Positions 23,390 to 41,400 of a stretch of 64,000 bases of DNA are shown piece by piece. Within the stretch, counting starts at the first letter, position 1; each line of letters begins with the position of its first letter. This DNA comes from Zygnema circumcarinatum. Lineage: Eukaryota; Streptophyta; Zygnematophyceae; Zygnematales; Zygnemataceae. The notes under the pieces were generated by a model. It searched no databases, was not told where the DNA came from, and worked only from the letters and a program-made list of their open reading frames with translations. The stretch is taken from NCBI GenBank assembly GCA_037447605.1, contig CM074814.1:1361455-1425454 (forward strand). The letters run 5' to 3'. The position numbers were made by a program, and so were the translations under genes.

Positions 23390-24973
23390 TATCATGTTCT
23401 GCCCCAACGAAATTTTCGTCTGCGAGAAGCATTGGCCACACGCAGAGGGAGAGTGCCGTACCGTACGGTCAATAAAATGCCTCGATACATTGATACCTCG
23501 ACTCTTCGATACGATACGATAGGGGAGCCATCGGGTCGACGAAAGTGCGGGGCTTTTTGACGACCTCGTCCAATTGACGCCAAACGGCGCTCGAGCAAAT
23601 CCAGCCGTCCGTCCGTCCGTCCGTCCGATCTCAAAGCCGCGTTCCGTTCCAGCGCCCTCTCCGGTCCGTACGGCGCAGCACAGCGCAGCGCCCAGGCGGG
23701 CGACGGCGGCCAAGGGCGCGGTCACCGACGGTCACCGCGGTGTTTGCACATGCCGTACCGCGTGCCGTACAGTCGCCGTCAGTTGACACTCTCGCCAACA
23801 GCCCAACACCCGCCGTACACTTGATGCCATGCACTTGATGTTTGAAAGCACACATTATTGTGTGATCGGCGAGTCACTGCGTGCAGGATTTGTATTGGCG
23901 GGTTGACTAAAACGATTGGTATTGCACCGTTGTCTGTTGCGTCTTTGTGCAAAATTGAAGAGTAGTCCAAAGACATAGAAACCGCACTCAAAATGGAAGG
24001 GCATGGCAAAAATGGACTCTCTCATGGCTTTTGACATTGTCGCATAAGCGAAGAGCCACAGAAGCTTTGTTAGTTCGCCAACCCGTTTCTGGTAGCAATC
24101 CACTATTTCTCTCACTCGCGCGTGCTCTTTGTTCACAACCTCTAACTTTTGCCTCCTAATATATCTTTCGAGATACTCACGGCCTTAATAGAATCCACAC
24201 CGAGGACTACTGTGCACACCCACTATGTATGGTTTGCCATTGACACGGTGTGAAGCATTTCGAACTATCCTCATCACCATTTGGGAAAACCATGGTGCCG
24301 CGTCTTGAATGTCCTCCCACAAAGGGAAACCCAAAAAACACTTCATGAAAATGTTTGGTATGGTGATGCAGTAGATATTTTTTTATGCCATTTTCAACCA
24401 TTAGATGATAGACTACCCTATCATTCCGAATCACTCTCAGTCGCACAAGTGTTGTGTTCTTAAATTGAACATCACTATCAAATTGTGACGTGTCTATGTC
24501 ATCGTTTCAATCGTGATCTACTGTGTCCAAGCCGTTCCATGCATGCTTGAACAGGTGCGCATCCAATCTCAAAGAATCCCAAATGCTCCTCCCCCCCGCC
24601 ACCTGTTCCTTAGTAAGATTGCAACTTTTTCACTTTCGAGTCAAATTGTCAGTCGCGACACGGTAGCCGCCACTCCGCATCTATCTATATCTTGCAGTCC
24701 CCCTCCTCCGCCTTCACTTCCCTCTCCTCTCTCCCTCCCTCCCTGCCCGTCAGGGTTGGGGGCGCGTCGCCGTTTACCTGCAATAAAAAGGTGCTTTTTA
24801 GCCCCCCTTGCCCCCATCCTCCGAGCGTACGGCCGACTTCGGCCGTACGACATTGCCGTACGGCGGGGCACTGTGGTGCGCGGAGGATCATGGTGATCGT
24901 AGCAACCGTCCTCCGCCTGTACGCCGCCTTCGGGGCTGAACGAGGGCAAGGGCAGAAAAAAAATTGACAGATG

Positions 24974-25047
24974 TGGCCCATACAGGTCTCGAACCTGTGA
25001 CCTTGGCGTTATTAGCACCACGCTCTAACCAACTGAGCTAAAAGGCC
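24974..25047 (-). tRNA. trnI-AAT: tRNA-Ile (AAT), second copy
   Basis: Identical over all 74 nt to the tRNA-Ile at 23316-23389, including the unusual acceptor-stem bases, but in the opposite orientation. Eight T residues (read on the minus strand) about 10 nt downstream form a strong RNA polymerase III terminator. The flanks of the two copies are not obviously alike. Confidence 0.9.
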
Positions 25048-25210
25048 GATCTGTGGAAGTTTTGCCATAGTATTATTTAATTTTATAAATTGTTCGATTC
25101 CTCGCCCTACCGTACGCCCCGTGGGAGAGCCAGCCAGCCAGGCGAGCAGGAGCAGGCGCGCCATGGCGTCCTGACAAACGGGAGAGAGGGAAGCGGCGGC
25201 TGGAGGCGCC

Positions 25211-28146
25211 ATGGGCCGGCCCCCCGTGCCGGCGCGCGTCAGTCAGAGCTCGGGCCTGGACGCCATATCCGATGAGCTCTTTATTTACAATATCCTGCCG
25301 CGGATTATCAGTGGCCGCGACCTTGTGGCCCTGGCTGGCACAAGCAGGCGGCTGCGGAAATTGGCTTGCAAAGCGCCCGTGCTGTGCTTCAGGGAGACTC
25401 TTTTTCCTTCCCTCAGAGGGAGCCGGCGCTTCAGCAAGTTGCTAGCTGGTGTTGCGCGTCGAGCCGTGGATGTGCGACATCTAGAAGTGGTTTTTGGACG
25501 AAGTAAAATTTGTTCTGCCTGGTTGCAGGAACTGACCGGTGAGACCTTGAGGACTAACAGTACGCGAAATCGCGGGCTTGTTGCAGAATGAGTTTTTTCA
25601 TGACTTTGTTGGAATTGCCTTCGACTGACTCAAAGACGAGAAGCTCAGTCAACGTTTCCCTTTCTGCTTCTGGAAAGGATGCTACTTTGTTTTTTGCTCA
25701 GGGAGGGCTGCCAGGGGTTACGAGGAATTTCTATTTAAGGATAGGTCTTAATCCTGGAGAATTTGTTAAGATTCAACATCGTTCTCCTTGCTCTTTGTGT
25801 CTTTTCAGATTCTATGAGGAAAAGCTTGCATACACTGGTGTTTGGTGGAAACCTGGAGCATCTACACTTCAGCAAGGCTGTTAATGACTCCCTCGGAAGC
25901 GTCTTCTCCTGCTCGAGTTTGCAGGCCCTCCAGGTAGATCATCCGCACTATTTTGCATTTTAAGAAAGTACAAGATCAACAGTATCGTTCTTAAGCACTG
26001 AGTCAGGGCAACTTCTAATGTAAAGGCACGAGGTTGCATATGTAACATTGCATAACCAACTGAAGTTTGACTTGTTTGCCCGTACTCTGAAGTGACGAAA
26101 ACGTGCTTGTGTTCCATTGGCATCCCGCAATAGATTATTTCAGTTCGCTTTTGTTCCTCAGATCAGTTTTTGCTGCTAATTTACGCTACTCTATTTTGCC
26201 TAACGCTGACTCTGGTTTTTTGCTTGGAGTTCATGGAATCAGCTGCAAAGTGTATGGCTGTCACACGCTCCTTTGCGATGCTCTCAGCTACCGAATTTGC
26301 AGCGGCTTCATTTGTTTCACGTCGAGCTTTGCGATGAGTCTTTAGACGACATTGTCGCTTTGTGCCCCCAACTGCAGGTAAGCCTGAGTCCAATTGCCTT
26401 GCGATCCTATTCTCTCCCTTACAAAGTACATACGTTACTTAAGCTTTCCTTTCGAAAGTTATGAATAGTATTTATTGCCTTTGCCTGTCCCTGCATGTAT
26501 CTGATGTGGTTAATTCCCTGGTGGGCCAGAGTTTGCGAATGGAGGGTTGCAAAGGCCTGGACTTCCCCCACATTTGTTCATCTTCTATTCTGGATCTTGT
26601 CTTTCATGGCCCTGAAAATGTTGCAGTCGACTGTATATATGTGTCCTGTCCTTCATTGCAACACCTTTCACTTCGGTGTGTTTCCCTTTCTTCCCCTCTT
26701 GATATTTCTTTTTGAGTACTTGTTCAGTGATTGCAATTCTTGCTGCAAGTGAGCATTGTCGAGCGAGATGGTCCAAGCTTTGAAGGTGAAATGTTAAGAC
26801 CTTACTAGGTGAATTTATAACGATTGGATCGTTTTGTCACTGCATGATGGTATCTATGGAAGGGTAGGGTTACTGTACCATGAAAAACAGTTAAATTAAC
26901 TTAGCTTGCTGCTAAAAACTTTGCAGATCTATACAGGAGGTACAGCTAGACGATGCAAGCTCTTTGCATTCTGTGGAGCTCATGTCGTGTCCAAAGAATG
27001 GTATCGATGGAAGTCTTGTGGCTTTGAAGGAGCTTCGCTTAAGTGGCACTGCTTGGCGATGGTCGCTGGTGGAGCGATTAGTCAGGGAAATACGTGGCCT
27101 TCACATGCTTCAATTAAGTATTGAGTACGTGAACATTCTGGCTGCTGTAGAAGTAGCACAACAATTTTGCGACGAGGCTTGGAGTGAGGCAAGTACAAGT
27201 CTTGCTCGCTCAGTCAATGAAGAGCAGCACAACTTATGCTCTTGACGTGGTTTTTCCTATGGGACACAGACTTGATTCAGAGAAGCTGTGTTCCTCCTTT
27301 TTGGGAGCTGTTCAAGAACTTGGGGAGCTATGCCTCAGCCTAAGGCATCTTCATCTAACGACTTCATCATTCTGTGCATTCCAGGTTAGTCTTAGTTAGG
27401 CTGCCGGTGATGCATTTGTATCTCCAGATTTGTATTTTGTTCTTGCAGGATTTCTCCTTTTGAATGACCTTCTAAAGATGCACCGTCACTGGTGGCGAGC
27501 ATCTTAGAAGTGTGCCATTTGTAGTAGTTGGTCTACTTCCTTAGCAACATTTTTTTCTTGTTTGAGTAGATCCCAGCCCATACCTTTACGTCAGCTAGTG
27601 GTAGTGATCTCATCGCGAACGCCAATGTTAACGTTTTTTGGAAATAACCTTCTATGCAGCTCACTGGTAACATGATCATTTGCTGTGTGCTGGATGGACG
27701 TGATTTTGCAGGCCATGTCAGAGAGAGTGGAAGTTCAGGAGGGTATAATTACGAAGATTCTTGCACTGAGGGAGCTGACAATAGATATCACATCCTGGCA
27801 GACTGGCGATAAGGAGGTGCTTGAGGGCCTGCTCCATGTCTGTCCTCACTTAGATTCTTTCCAGGTTGGTTGGCACATACGGTCTTTTTGTACTTCTTGA
27901 TTTGAGGCTTGCAATCGTAAGTAGCCTGTTCGACTGTTTTGTTGAACTGAGTTTGAGAGTTTGTAATCTTTGACTTACCCTTTGCATATGTTGCTTTGGA
28001 CAACTGTTTCTTTTGGTTGGGGTTTGAAACAGGTAATTGTTGGAGAGAGACTGTCAGGCATTACTCTCGAAGTGCTCTCAAAGTTAGTCGAAGAACTTTG
28101 TGCAGGGCGAAGCATTTGCCATATTGTACGGAGGTATGGTGTCTGA
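25211..28146 (+). CDS. F-box protein with leucine-rich repeats
   Basis: Exons 25211-25538, 25809-25933, 26243-26377, 26530-26675, 26927-27128, 27214-27384, 27712-27864 and 28033-28146 give 457 residues with consistent phases. The N-terminus carries an F-box: ISDELFIYNILPRIISGRDL followed by VALAGTSRRLRKLA (about residues 18-51), the part that binds SKP1 in SCF ubiquitin ligases. The rest is a series of leucine-rich segments, for example LEHLHFSKAVNDSLGSVF, LPNLQRLHLFHVELCDESL, SLQHLSLRS, LVALKELRLSG and SLRHLHLTTSS, expected to recognise the target. The junction between exons 5 and 6 (27128/27214, an 85-nt intron) is the least certain. The alternative is read-through to a stop at about 27245. 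The target cannot be told from sequence. Confidence 0.8.
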
Positions 28147-29573
28147 TGCAAGGCTCTATGTCACAAGGAGATTAAAACCTTAGCCAAACACCTTAGAAAA
28201 TTAGCTGTGATTCATGAATTCGCGGAGTCTGATGCTCAGGAACAGGGCATTCTTCTCGGGCTTCTGCACATGTACAGTGTAGGCCAGCTCACATGAAGCT
28301 CTTAGTCATTAAGGCAGTGCGGTTCTTCTTTCAGATTGACTGCAAGGGTCAATCTGACATACCTTGTTACAAGAATTCCTTCTCTGCAGACTACTCTGTT
28401 GCTAGGTGTCATGCTGCTAATCGGTAGAGTGTCTGTAGGGATCAGAATCCATCCAATTGCACGCAAAGATAGAAATTGGCAGAACAATGCTGTTTATTCG
28501 CTCGCATTACAATGTCAGATTTGGTACTTGAGGGACAGCAAAATAGGAGGCTTTCATGACTCCAGGCATTTTCAGATACAGGTGAAAGTAAAGTGATAGG
28601 AGTACAGGTAGTCCACTGGAGGTCTGTCATCATCAGTTCTATGTAGAGGGCTGGTAGGTAGAAAGGTGAAGGGCTTGCCATGCTCGATAATAAGCATTCG
28701 ATTCCAGGATCTGAATGTAGGTTTGGAATACGGCCATAAAGGCAGGTGATCGCGTTCAAAAGTGCGCTTGCTTTACATGTTTTGAACTACAAAATCGATA
28801 CGTGACATGACATAATGAGATTACTGAAATGGGAGCTCCATGGATCAAGTATCTGCTGTAAGGTTGAACGTTCCATTCACAGTGTCAGCGGAGGGAGCGC
28901 ATGTAAAAAAAAAGTCAATGGGTACATGGAGACTCAAGTATGGCGAGTGTTTCACGAGTGTCAGTAGTGTCAAACGTAGGTCCAGATCTACGAGATATGT
29001 GCACCTGTTGCAGTTACTATACCTTTACGAAGTCAAACGCTGTACCATATACACAAGACATGTTTCATCAAATTTAATTAAAGTCAAACTAGTTCCACAC
29101 GTTAGAAATCTGCACTTGTTACACTTATTTCATATTGCATTCTCGGTGCACTGAAATACTGCGCTTTCTATTGGAGTGGACGCCACATCCATATCGTCGA
29201 ATTCAAAACTGTACAGCGAGCCTGCTACCTAATCCTATCAAAAGTAGGCTTTCAGTCCTAACGAAAACAGCCAAAGCTGCTATTGACTGACGACCACTTT
29301 TTGGCCTTAAGAGGCCTAGAGTAAAGAGCGCTCCTAGAGGCACAGAACGTGGTGGAATGATGAAAAGAGAGAAGCCCTTTATTACCGCTCTGACTTCCTA
29401 TAACACTAGGGAGGCGCGGATTTGGAAAGGAAAATGCCCTGCTCAAGGAAAGTAGGTTGCCACCTCCTGCACTGCAGTATCTTTGCTGATCCCCAATCCC
29501 CATATGCTCATGCTTTTGTCATGTCATGTCATGTCTCACTTTTCTTCGGGTCACATGGTATTCGACATCATCG
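28147..29573. other. Intergenic region, no feature recognised
   Basis: Lies between the 3' ends of the F-box gene (+) and the EMSY-LIKE gene (-). Short frames exist on both strands, but none has a recognisable motif or a splice context. Confidence 0.5.
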
Positions 29574-34191
<4,618 letters not shown>

Positions 34192-34945
34192 GGTTTCAGC
34201 GAGAGCTCGTGCTGCTTCTCTTATGGGGCTTTCTGATACCGTCCCTCTCTTCAAATTGATCACTGATGCTCCCAGGCCAGAGCAACAAGGAAAAAGAGGG
34301 GAGAAAAAGGAACTATATCTAAAAAAACAACAAAAATTTAGTGCTTATCCTAACAATCCCTGATAATCATCTTCCATCGGCTGTCGGATGTTTTTTCTTT
34401 TCTCCAAACGCAAATGTAACAGCTAACCACACCTGTTCTTCCCTCTAACCCTAATTCCAGCGCCTGCAGCAGGCGAGCCAACTGTCGCAGGCATTCCGCT
34501 CCTGCGATGGCGTCGTCCACATTCGCCGTCCGATGCTTTCAATCGACGGCCAAAAACGAACCTGCGACGATCGGAGCAGTCGCCAGCGTCTGTGCGACAC
34601 CGGCGCCTGCACCTCCAGAGTTTGAACTGTCATCATCAGGCCGACCAGGAGACATGCTGGACTGCTTGCAAATGCTAATAATGTGCTAATCTGCTCTGCT
34701 TTTTCAGCTGAGGATGAGGCTCAAAACATGCGGAAAGGATGGGTTCCACGCACATGCAGTGTTTTCTGCAGTAAAATCTCGAGCATACATTGCCGTTTTT
34801 AGCCAAGCCATTGCTGAAAGGATGGCGGTTCAGCGGTCGAAACCTTGGAGATAGCTGCGGAATGTGTGCAGAATACCAGAGGGTTTCTTGTTTTTTTTTT
34901 TTTTGAATATTTTCCCGCCATTCTGCTGTTGTTTTGATTGGAGCA
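34192..34945. promoter_or_regulatory. Shared divergent promoter region of EMSY-LIKE and HAKAI
   Basis: The start codons of EML (34191, minus) and HAKAI (34946, plus) are 754 bp apart, head to head. The segment must hold both promoters and 5' UTRs. The acceptor-like site at 34233 suggests EML has an intron in its 5' UTR. No clear TATA box was assigned. Confidence 0.5.
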
Positions 34946-36699
34946 ATGTTGACTATCCGCCTCGCCAAAGCTTCTGATCCACTCTCTAATGACAGCCCAA
35001 AGCGGCCAAAACAGCTGTTGACTTCCTCCAAGCCACATTCTGCAGACGGAGCCGAGCCTGCTTCCAAGACTCCGCAACTAAAAGGGCCTGTTGCTAACAG
35101 AGAAGGCAACAACGCTGTAGAGCCGCAGAAGCTGTCACAAAGTAGTGCAGCAAAATTCGAAGTGTCTGGAGTAGATATCGCTGGATATAAAGTGATTCGA
35201 AGAACTGGAGAGAAAGCCCACTTTTGTATAAATTGCAATTTTCCGATTGCGATTTACGGAAAGCTGGTAAGTGCCTGGCAAATGTGTACACGGAAGGAAT
35301 GCAAGCATGTTAAGAGCAAGTTGTGCTTTCAATGGAATTCCACACAAGTTATGAAAATTAATTGCTGGGGTAAAAGTGATGTCGTGCATTTATTTAACGT
35401 TGTCTAATCTAAGACTGCGATTGGAACAAGTCTCAATGACGCTAACTTTTTTATTAACTTACTTCAAGGGTGCCTTTCACGGGCTGCAGGAGCCATGTCT
35501 GCATGCTTTCTGCCTCACATGTGCTAAAGCGGAGAAAAAGTGCTTTCTGTGAGTGTTCCATCTATATTCTTACCATGTAGCTGCTCTCCTGATTGGTCGG
35601 CTTACATTTTAATTTAACGAATGCTGCCTTGTTGCCACTTTTGGAAGCGAACATCCCGACGCTTGTGTCAAACTTCCTGTTTGCTTGTAAGCCTTTTGGA
35701 TTCTGCTTCAAAGAGTTTGTCGCTGCATTGCTGTTATTCAAGCAATATCACACAATCTAGAAAGCAAGCATGCGCGAAATTACAGGGGCTAATGCCCTCA
35801 TAGGGCAGCTAGTCGGGCAAGTAGGCGCTCACGACCAGATAGAGCTTGTTTTGGTGCTTCTTCTGCTGCTAATGGCTTCATGTTTCTTTGCCTCTTGATG
35901 TTTCAGTTGTGGTGCAGAAGTGTCTCGAATATCAACTGTGGGCAGGGATGATGGCCTCTGTATTTGCGGAGCTCCGGGCTGTCTTCAGTGTTTCACAGAT
36001 AGGCTAGGACTCGTCAAGCATGTTAGAAGCGCACATCAAGACCTTGCTCAAGGCACTCTACACAAGCTCAAGGCTGAAGCCGCGCAACTAACGAAAGGGA
36101 TGACTCTGACTCCAGGCCCAAAACGTCCACGCACCGCAGAGCCTTCTGCAAAATCAAGAGAAGAGCCTGCTCTCTCTGTTGCAAACTCGGCAGTGGTTGC
36201 GCCTTCTCCTCTACCTGAACCGCCGGGTGGGGCAATGCCTATTCTAGGTTCTTCTCAGCCAGGTGGTGCTCATCCACATCATGTTCCAGTCCAAGTCCAC
36301 GACCATTCTGGGGAGCGAGGTCAACAGTCTAAACTTCCCCAACAGCAGGCTGGTCCATTCCTTGACCCGCGTGCTCATCCTATGCAAGGACCTCCCGACT
36401 ACCATCAAGGACATATGGGGCATGCAGGAATGCCTGGTCCAGGCATGGGGCCGATGGATATGATGGGCCCCATGGAAGGCCCAGGTCCTGTGCGACCAGG
36501 CCTCCCATGGGTAGGTGGTATGAATCATCCTTACCTTGATCACCGCCCCCCTTTCCATGCTGGTCCGTTTGGTCAGCATGGACCCCGTGGCAGTTTTCGA
36601 CCTGGGGTCCCAGACGAGTCACTGTATGGTTGGGGAATGGGAAATCCAGGATTTGGCCCAGGCCCCGGATTTGGTGGTGGTTGGAGACCCCCGTTATGA
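34946..36699 (+). CDS. HAKAI: E3 ubiquitin-protein ligase HAKAI homologue (m6A writer complex subunit)
   Basis: Exons 34946-35266, 35490-35548 and 35907-36699 give 390 residues. The start MLTIRLAK is typical of plant HAKAI. A RING-like module follows at about residues 93-133: HFCINCNFPIAIYGKL, EPCLHAFCLTCAKAEKKC and FLCGAEV. Next is a C2H2-like finger, CGAPGCLQCF...HVRSAH, spaced C-x4-C-x12-H-x4-H as in the family. The remaining 230 residues are rich in Pro, Gly, Met and His (repeats such as GPGMGPMDMMGPMEGPGP), as in other HAKAI tails. Plant HAKAI works with MTA, MTB, FIP37 and VIRILIZER in nuclear N6-adenosine methylation of mRNA. I used the acceptor at 35489, which gives the family spacing; one at 35470 would add six codons. 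Expressed divergently from EML. Confidence 0.93.
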
Positions 36700-38428
36700 T
36701 AATCAAGCCATGTTGCTTTCCTCCTCATCCATGTTCTCCTAGTGTTTGTAATTGTGCTTTGCTGAATGCTCGCAGCTTTTTGCATGAAACACATCGGTGT
36801 TGCATGGGCGTTTTTCATCTCCTGTCCTTGTTCATTCCAATTAATGCTTTGCATTCTACTTGTACTAGTGTCTTCATTCTGCTCCAAAATTGGTACCAAA
36901 GTCAAGCTAGTTAATTTTCAATGATCGTTGCTGCTCGGACATGTCCTGGTTCTTTATTACTCAGCCAAGATAGTGATAGTGCAGGCTCTAGTATTCTTCC
37001 TCATAGCCCATGAGTTCCAAAACATCCCATGAAGTTCTCTCGTCAAAACCTAACTGCACCTGCTGGAGTACAGGCTTAGGCTGGGGTCAATAAGGGCCTG
37101 AAATGGTGATTAGGGCACCTGACCATCCGTAAACAAGAGCCAAACCATGCCATGGCATTCTTGAGGCGTTCGTTTTTCTTGAAGACATCTGTGTCTAGTT
37201 GCCAGTGATCTTCACCTCCGATGTATGACAATCAACCCGACTCTGTGACCTGCAATGAAATCTTAGTAACCAGAGTGTGGCTACCGACCGTTAGGGCTCT
37301 GACTATTGGAATTGGCAGCTAAAGTTAGTACCAGGGATCTACCATGAGCGACATGGTGTGGCAATAGGCCTGGACCGCAATCTTTCTCATGTCATTCTCC
37401 TCTGGGTAGACCTAAGATCTGCATGTACAGCCGACACGTTGACTCCGGAAGGTGCCAGACCAGCACCTACTAAAGGCCTGTGTGACGAATCAATCAGACA
37501 TCTGCACACTCATCTATGCTAGTAGCAGTACGAGTCGTAGTTTCTTGCTTGCATGCCGAATTTGGAGGGTTCTGCGGTTGGTGGTGCGGGATTGACCCTC
37601 ACAAGAGTACTCTTGGTCCGCTGCATATGCGAACTCGCCTTATGAGTGTCCATCTTGAGGACTCCTCATGGCAGTACCAACCCATGCCCTCCCAACGGCT
37701 GCTCTAACAAGAGCCTGCCTTCGGCAGGATGTTTGCCACACGGACTCATGCGACCCCGCCGGCGCGACTTCATCCTTGCAATTCTGTTGACCGTACGACT
37801 CCCGCGACAACGACCGGCGATTGGGCTCAAATCTGAACAGTGTGAACACTAAAAGATAGGCCATCCGTACAACGTGTCCACGTCATCTAGAGCCTCCCTG
37901 ATTGGCTGCCAACCATCCACGTCGGTCATCTTGTCCGCTTGCACCGGTTTCGCGCGTTCTGAGGCCGCCACTTGGCAGCGTCGCCAGCGGCGAGTGCTCG
38001 CGGCGCGCCAGGTGGCACGCGGAGACGCGGTCCCCGGTGGGGCCCACCGGCGCCATGACGCGCTCGTCGGTCCGGTCGTGGCGGCCCGCCATTGGCTCCG
38101 CGCCCGCATCCGACTCCCCTATATAATGGCGCTTGCAAGCCCCGGGACAATCCTAGGGTTGAGCAGGAGGGAGGTGGCTGGAAGGGGCAGCCATGGCGGG
38201 GAAGGGCTTGGAGGTTTCGGGAGGGCAGATGGTTGTGAGGGTGGTGGGCAGAGTGTCCCGTGCTTAGAGGAGGAGGGAGGAGAGGAGGTGCGGCAAAGAG
38301 GGGAGAGTGTGAGCAAAGGGGGGTTGACTGTAAGGAGGAGAGCTTGGGAGGTTGCAGGACTGTGGAAGCAGGTTGGAGTGCAGAGTTCAAGGATTGTTTG
38401 CCAGACAAAAGGGAAGTGAGAGGCGAAT
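36700..38428. other. HAKAI 3' region, spacer and SUT4 promoter
   Basis: No exon recognised. The part from about 37920 to 38430 is GC-rich and leads into the sucrose transporter start. A TATA-like box lies at 38120-38127. Confidence 0.5.
38120..38127 (+). promoter_or_regulatory. Candidate TATA box of the sucrose transporter gene
   Basis: TATATAAT preceded by CCCC, in an otherwise GC-rich stretch, about 300 bp upstream of the ATG at 38429. The position would leave a 5' UTR of about 270 nt. Inferred from sequence only. Confidence 0.45.
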
Positions 38429-41400
38429 ATGGATAGGAGTGTTTCCGTGAGGGGGAAGAAGAAGGATAGAGTACCCCTGAGGAAGCTCGCGCAGATTGCC
38501 TCAGTGGCTACTGGAGTGCAGTTCGGATGGGCATTGCAGCTGTCGCTACTCACTCCCTATGTGCAGGAACTTGGGATTCCGCATGCATGGGCATCTTTGA
38601 TATGGCTTTGCGGCCCAATATCCGGCATGTTAGTTCAGGTATGATCGTGAAAACTTCGTAATATGTGCACATTTTCTACTTATCGAGAGCCCGTCCTTCT
38701 GGTAATTTTTGTTTCCTTGGATGGAGTCTTGCATGCAAATCTTCCCTTTCTTTGGCGTTAATCATTTATTCACTTATGCGATACGACTTAAGTTTACATC
38801 CTGAGCATAACCCACACAATGCTATGGCTCAATCTGCCCTTGTTTCTGGACACTAAGCGATACCGCAACAGTGCGCAAACGTGATGTTTGCTCTCATTTG
38901 AACATCAGCCTGCATAGTACGTATTATCATCGATATGTACATATCATATACATACCTTGGGCATTGATGAGCGTCCTGAACTCATCAACGTCTTAAATGC
39001 ATTGCCGCATGGAGTGTCTGCTAGTTGCCCTTTGGGAGAGGGGGGGGGAAGCTTTCCTGAGCGCTCTCTTAAAAATCAAGTCGTTTGCGATTGACAAGTC
39101 ATGAGGAGTTTACCTATTGTATTGTGTTTACTGCAGCCCATTGTGGGACACTACAGCGACAATTGCACAAGCCAGTATGGACGCCGGAGGCCGTTCATTG
39201 TCGTTGGGGCCATTCTTGTTTCCCTAGGCGTCGTGGTTATTGGGTTTTCTGCAGATATTGGCAGTCTTCTCGGTGACAGAAAAGAGTTCAAGCCTTGGGC
39301 CATAGGCATATTCATCCTCGGTTTCTGGTAAGTCAAAGTACCGAAGTTCTGGACTCTTCGTTTCCAGCCAAAAAAAATGCAAATTGATAATTCTTTAATG
39401 CTCATTCTGCTGCGCCTGATAATTCTGACTCTTCCGTGTCTTAATATTGATGGGGCCACTTCAATTTTACACCACTTCATATAAAATTCCGGCATTTAGC
39501 CTCCATTGTTGTTGCTGTGTAAATGATAAATTCATCGTTTCAGGATTAGAGTGTTACGGCCGTTTTGGTTGCTGTTCCGAAAAACGTCTGTATTTTTCTT
39601 GTTTCGCGTGCTGTTCTCCACTAAGAAAGCATGCACTGGCCTTTGTGTTTAGAGATTACCTCACTCCTTTTCTGCTTACGCAATTTGCAGGATTTTGGAT
39701 TTGGCAAACAACACCCTTCAGGGCCCTTGTCGTGCCCTCCTTGCAGACTTCACGGGTGTGTTTCACTTCACTTTTATATCCGAGACAGTAACCTTGTATT
39801 GAAATTATTCTATGCCGATTTAGGAACTCCTTTCGTCGACTTCTTTTGCTCAAGGGCGGCCTGCAGGTCTAATGGGCCGTCATTTCTTGCAGGCATTCAG
39901 CATGTCTAGATAGCCAGTGAACTTCGGTTCTGGCTCTTGCATCTGAAGCCCAGCAGAGCTTTAGTGAGCAAACATTTTTTCCGTCTATTTAGATGGAAAC
40001 AATTGACTCTCTAGCACCCACCCTTTCATTGACATTTGTTGGATGAGCTTTTGATTGATCTGTGTAACCTCATGTTGGGAGCATAAGGCTGTACAATAGC
40101 CAAAAACCTACGAAAGAAGTGCCGATCGTGTTTTGTGCTTCCTCCAAAATCATTTGCTGTCCATGGGGGAAAATAAAAATCAATCGCTTCTTTCGGTGCG
40201 AAAAAGTTTCCTTTCAGGTTCCGACAATCATTACAGAAGTTGTGCATGTATACTTACTTGCTGTTGGCATGTCTTTTATTGCTCCTGCTGCAGGTAGAGA
40301 TGCCAAGCGTACCCGCAGGGCCAATGCATTCTTTTCATTTTTTATGGCCGTTGGAAACATTCTCGGATTTGCAACTGGTTCTTTTGACGGCTGGTATAAA
40401 ATTTTTCCGTTCACTCTAACAAGCGGATGTGATGAAGCTTGTGCAAACCTGAAAACGGCGTTTTTGATCGCGGTCATTCTCTTGCTTGCCACAACTTTTC
40501 TAAGTGTCACTGCGGCTAAGGAGAAGCCGTGGGTTCCTGACTCGCAGCTACCAACCAGGTGACCCCTCCTTACTGTTTGGGTATCTTCACTTTTGTTTCG
40601 CTTGGCGCTCTTCGTGTGGGCTCACGCGCCTGCAAGGTCGAACTGTAATGCTAGTCAGTGCTAGTCGGATTTCTTTGGTTCGGGAGCAGCTAGTGCCGCG
40701 GCACTTCAAGGGAGAAGGTAGTTGTGGTACATCTTTTTGTCTAGTTCCAACCGACATTCCTGATATTCTGTGCTTCTGGGCTGCTTTGGGCTCTCAGTAC
40801 TACGCCACTTTTAAGTGATCACAAGTCAAGAACAGAAAATGGGTCGGATTATGGTGCGATACCAACGACTGTCACAGAAGGTGCGGACGTGCAATCCGAT
40901 AGTACTGCGACAACAGCCACGGATGCTCTCGTGACTGTGGGGGGTACTGCTGATGGTTCTCAAACTGTTGAAAATGACGAAGACGATGAAGATGAAGAGG
41001 AGGAGGAGATGGAAGAAGAGGAAACCAAATGGGTGCTGTCAGAGCTCCTTTCAGCTTTGAAGGACCTTCCAGCTCCAATGTGGTATGTCCTTCTTGTAAC
41101 AGGCCTTACGTGGCTTTCTTGGTTCCCTTTCCTTCTGTTCGATACGGATTGGATGGGTCGTGAATTGTACAGAGGCTCTGCAGACGGAACACAGCCGGAA
41201 GTAAAAAGGTACTACAGTGGGGTCCATACGGGAGCATTAGGCCTCATGTTCAACTCCGTGATTTTGGGCCTTTCCTCCTTGGTCGTGGAGCCTCTTTGTC
41301 GAAGACTGGGCTCTCGTACTGTATGGGCGGTCTCCAATTTCATCATCTCCGGCTGTCTCCTGGGAACTTACTTCGTGGGGAACTGGAAGGGCCCGCTTGT

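Larger units (their letters stand above)
22719..25210. other. Intergenic region with paired tRNA-Ile genes
   Basis: Apart from the two tRNA-Ile genes I see no coding exon. About 23570-23780 and 24760-24900 are GC-rich with CGTACGG palindromes and a short (CCGT)n run near 23608-23628. Confidence 0.5.
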
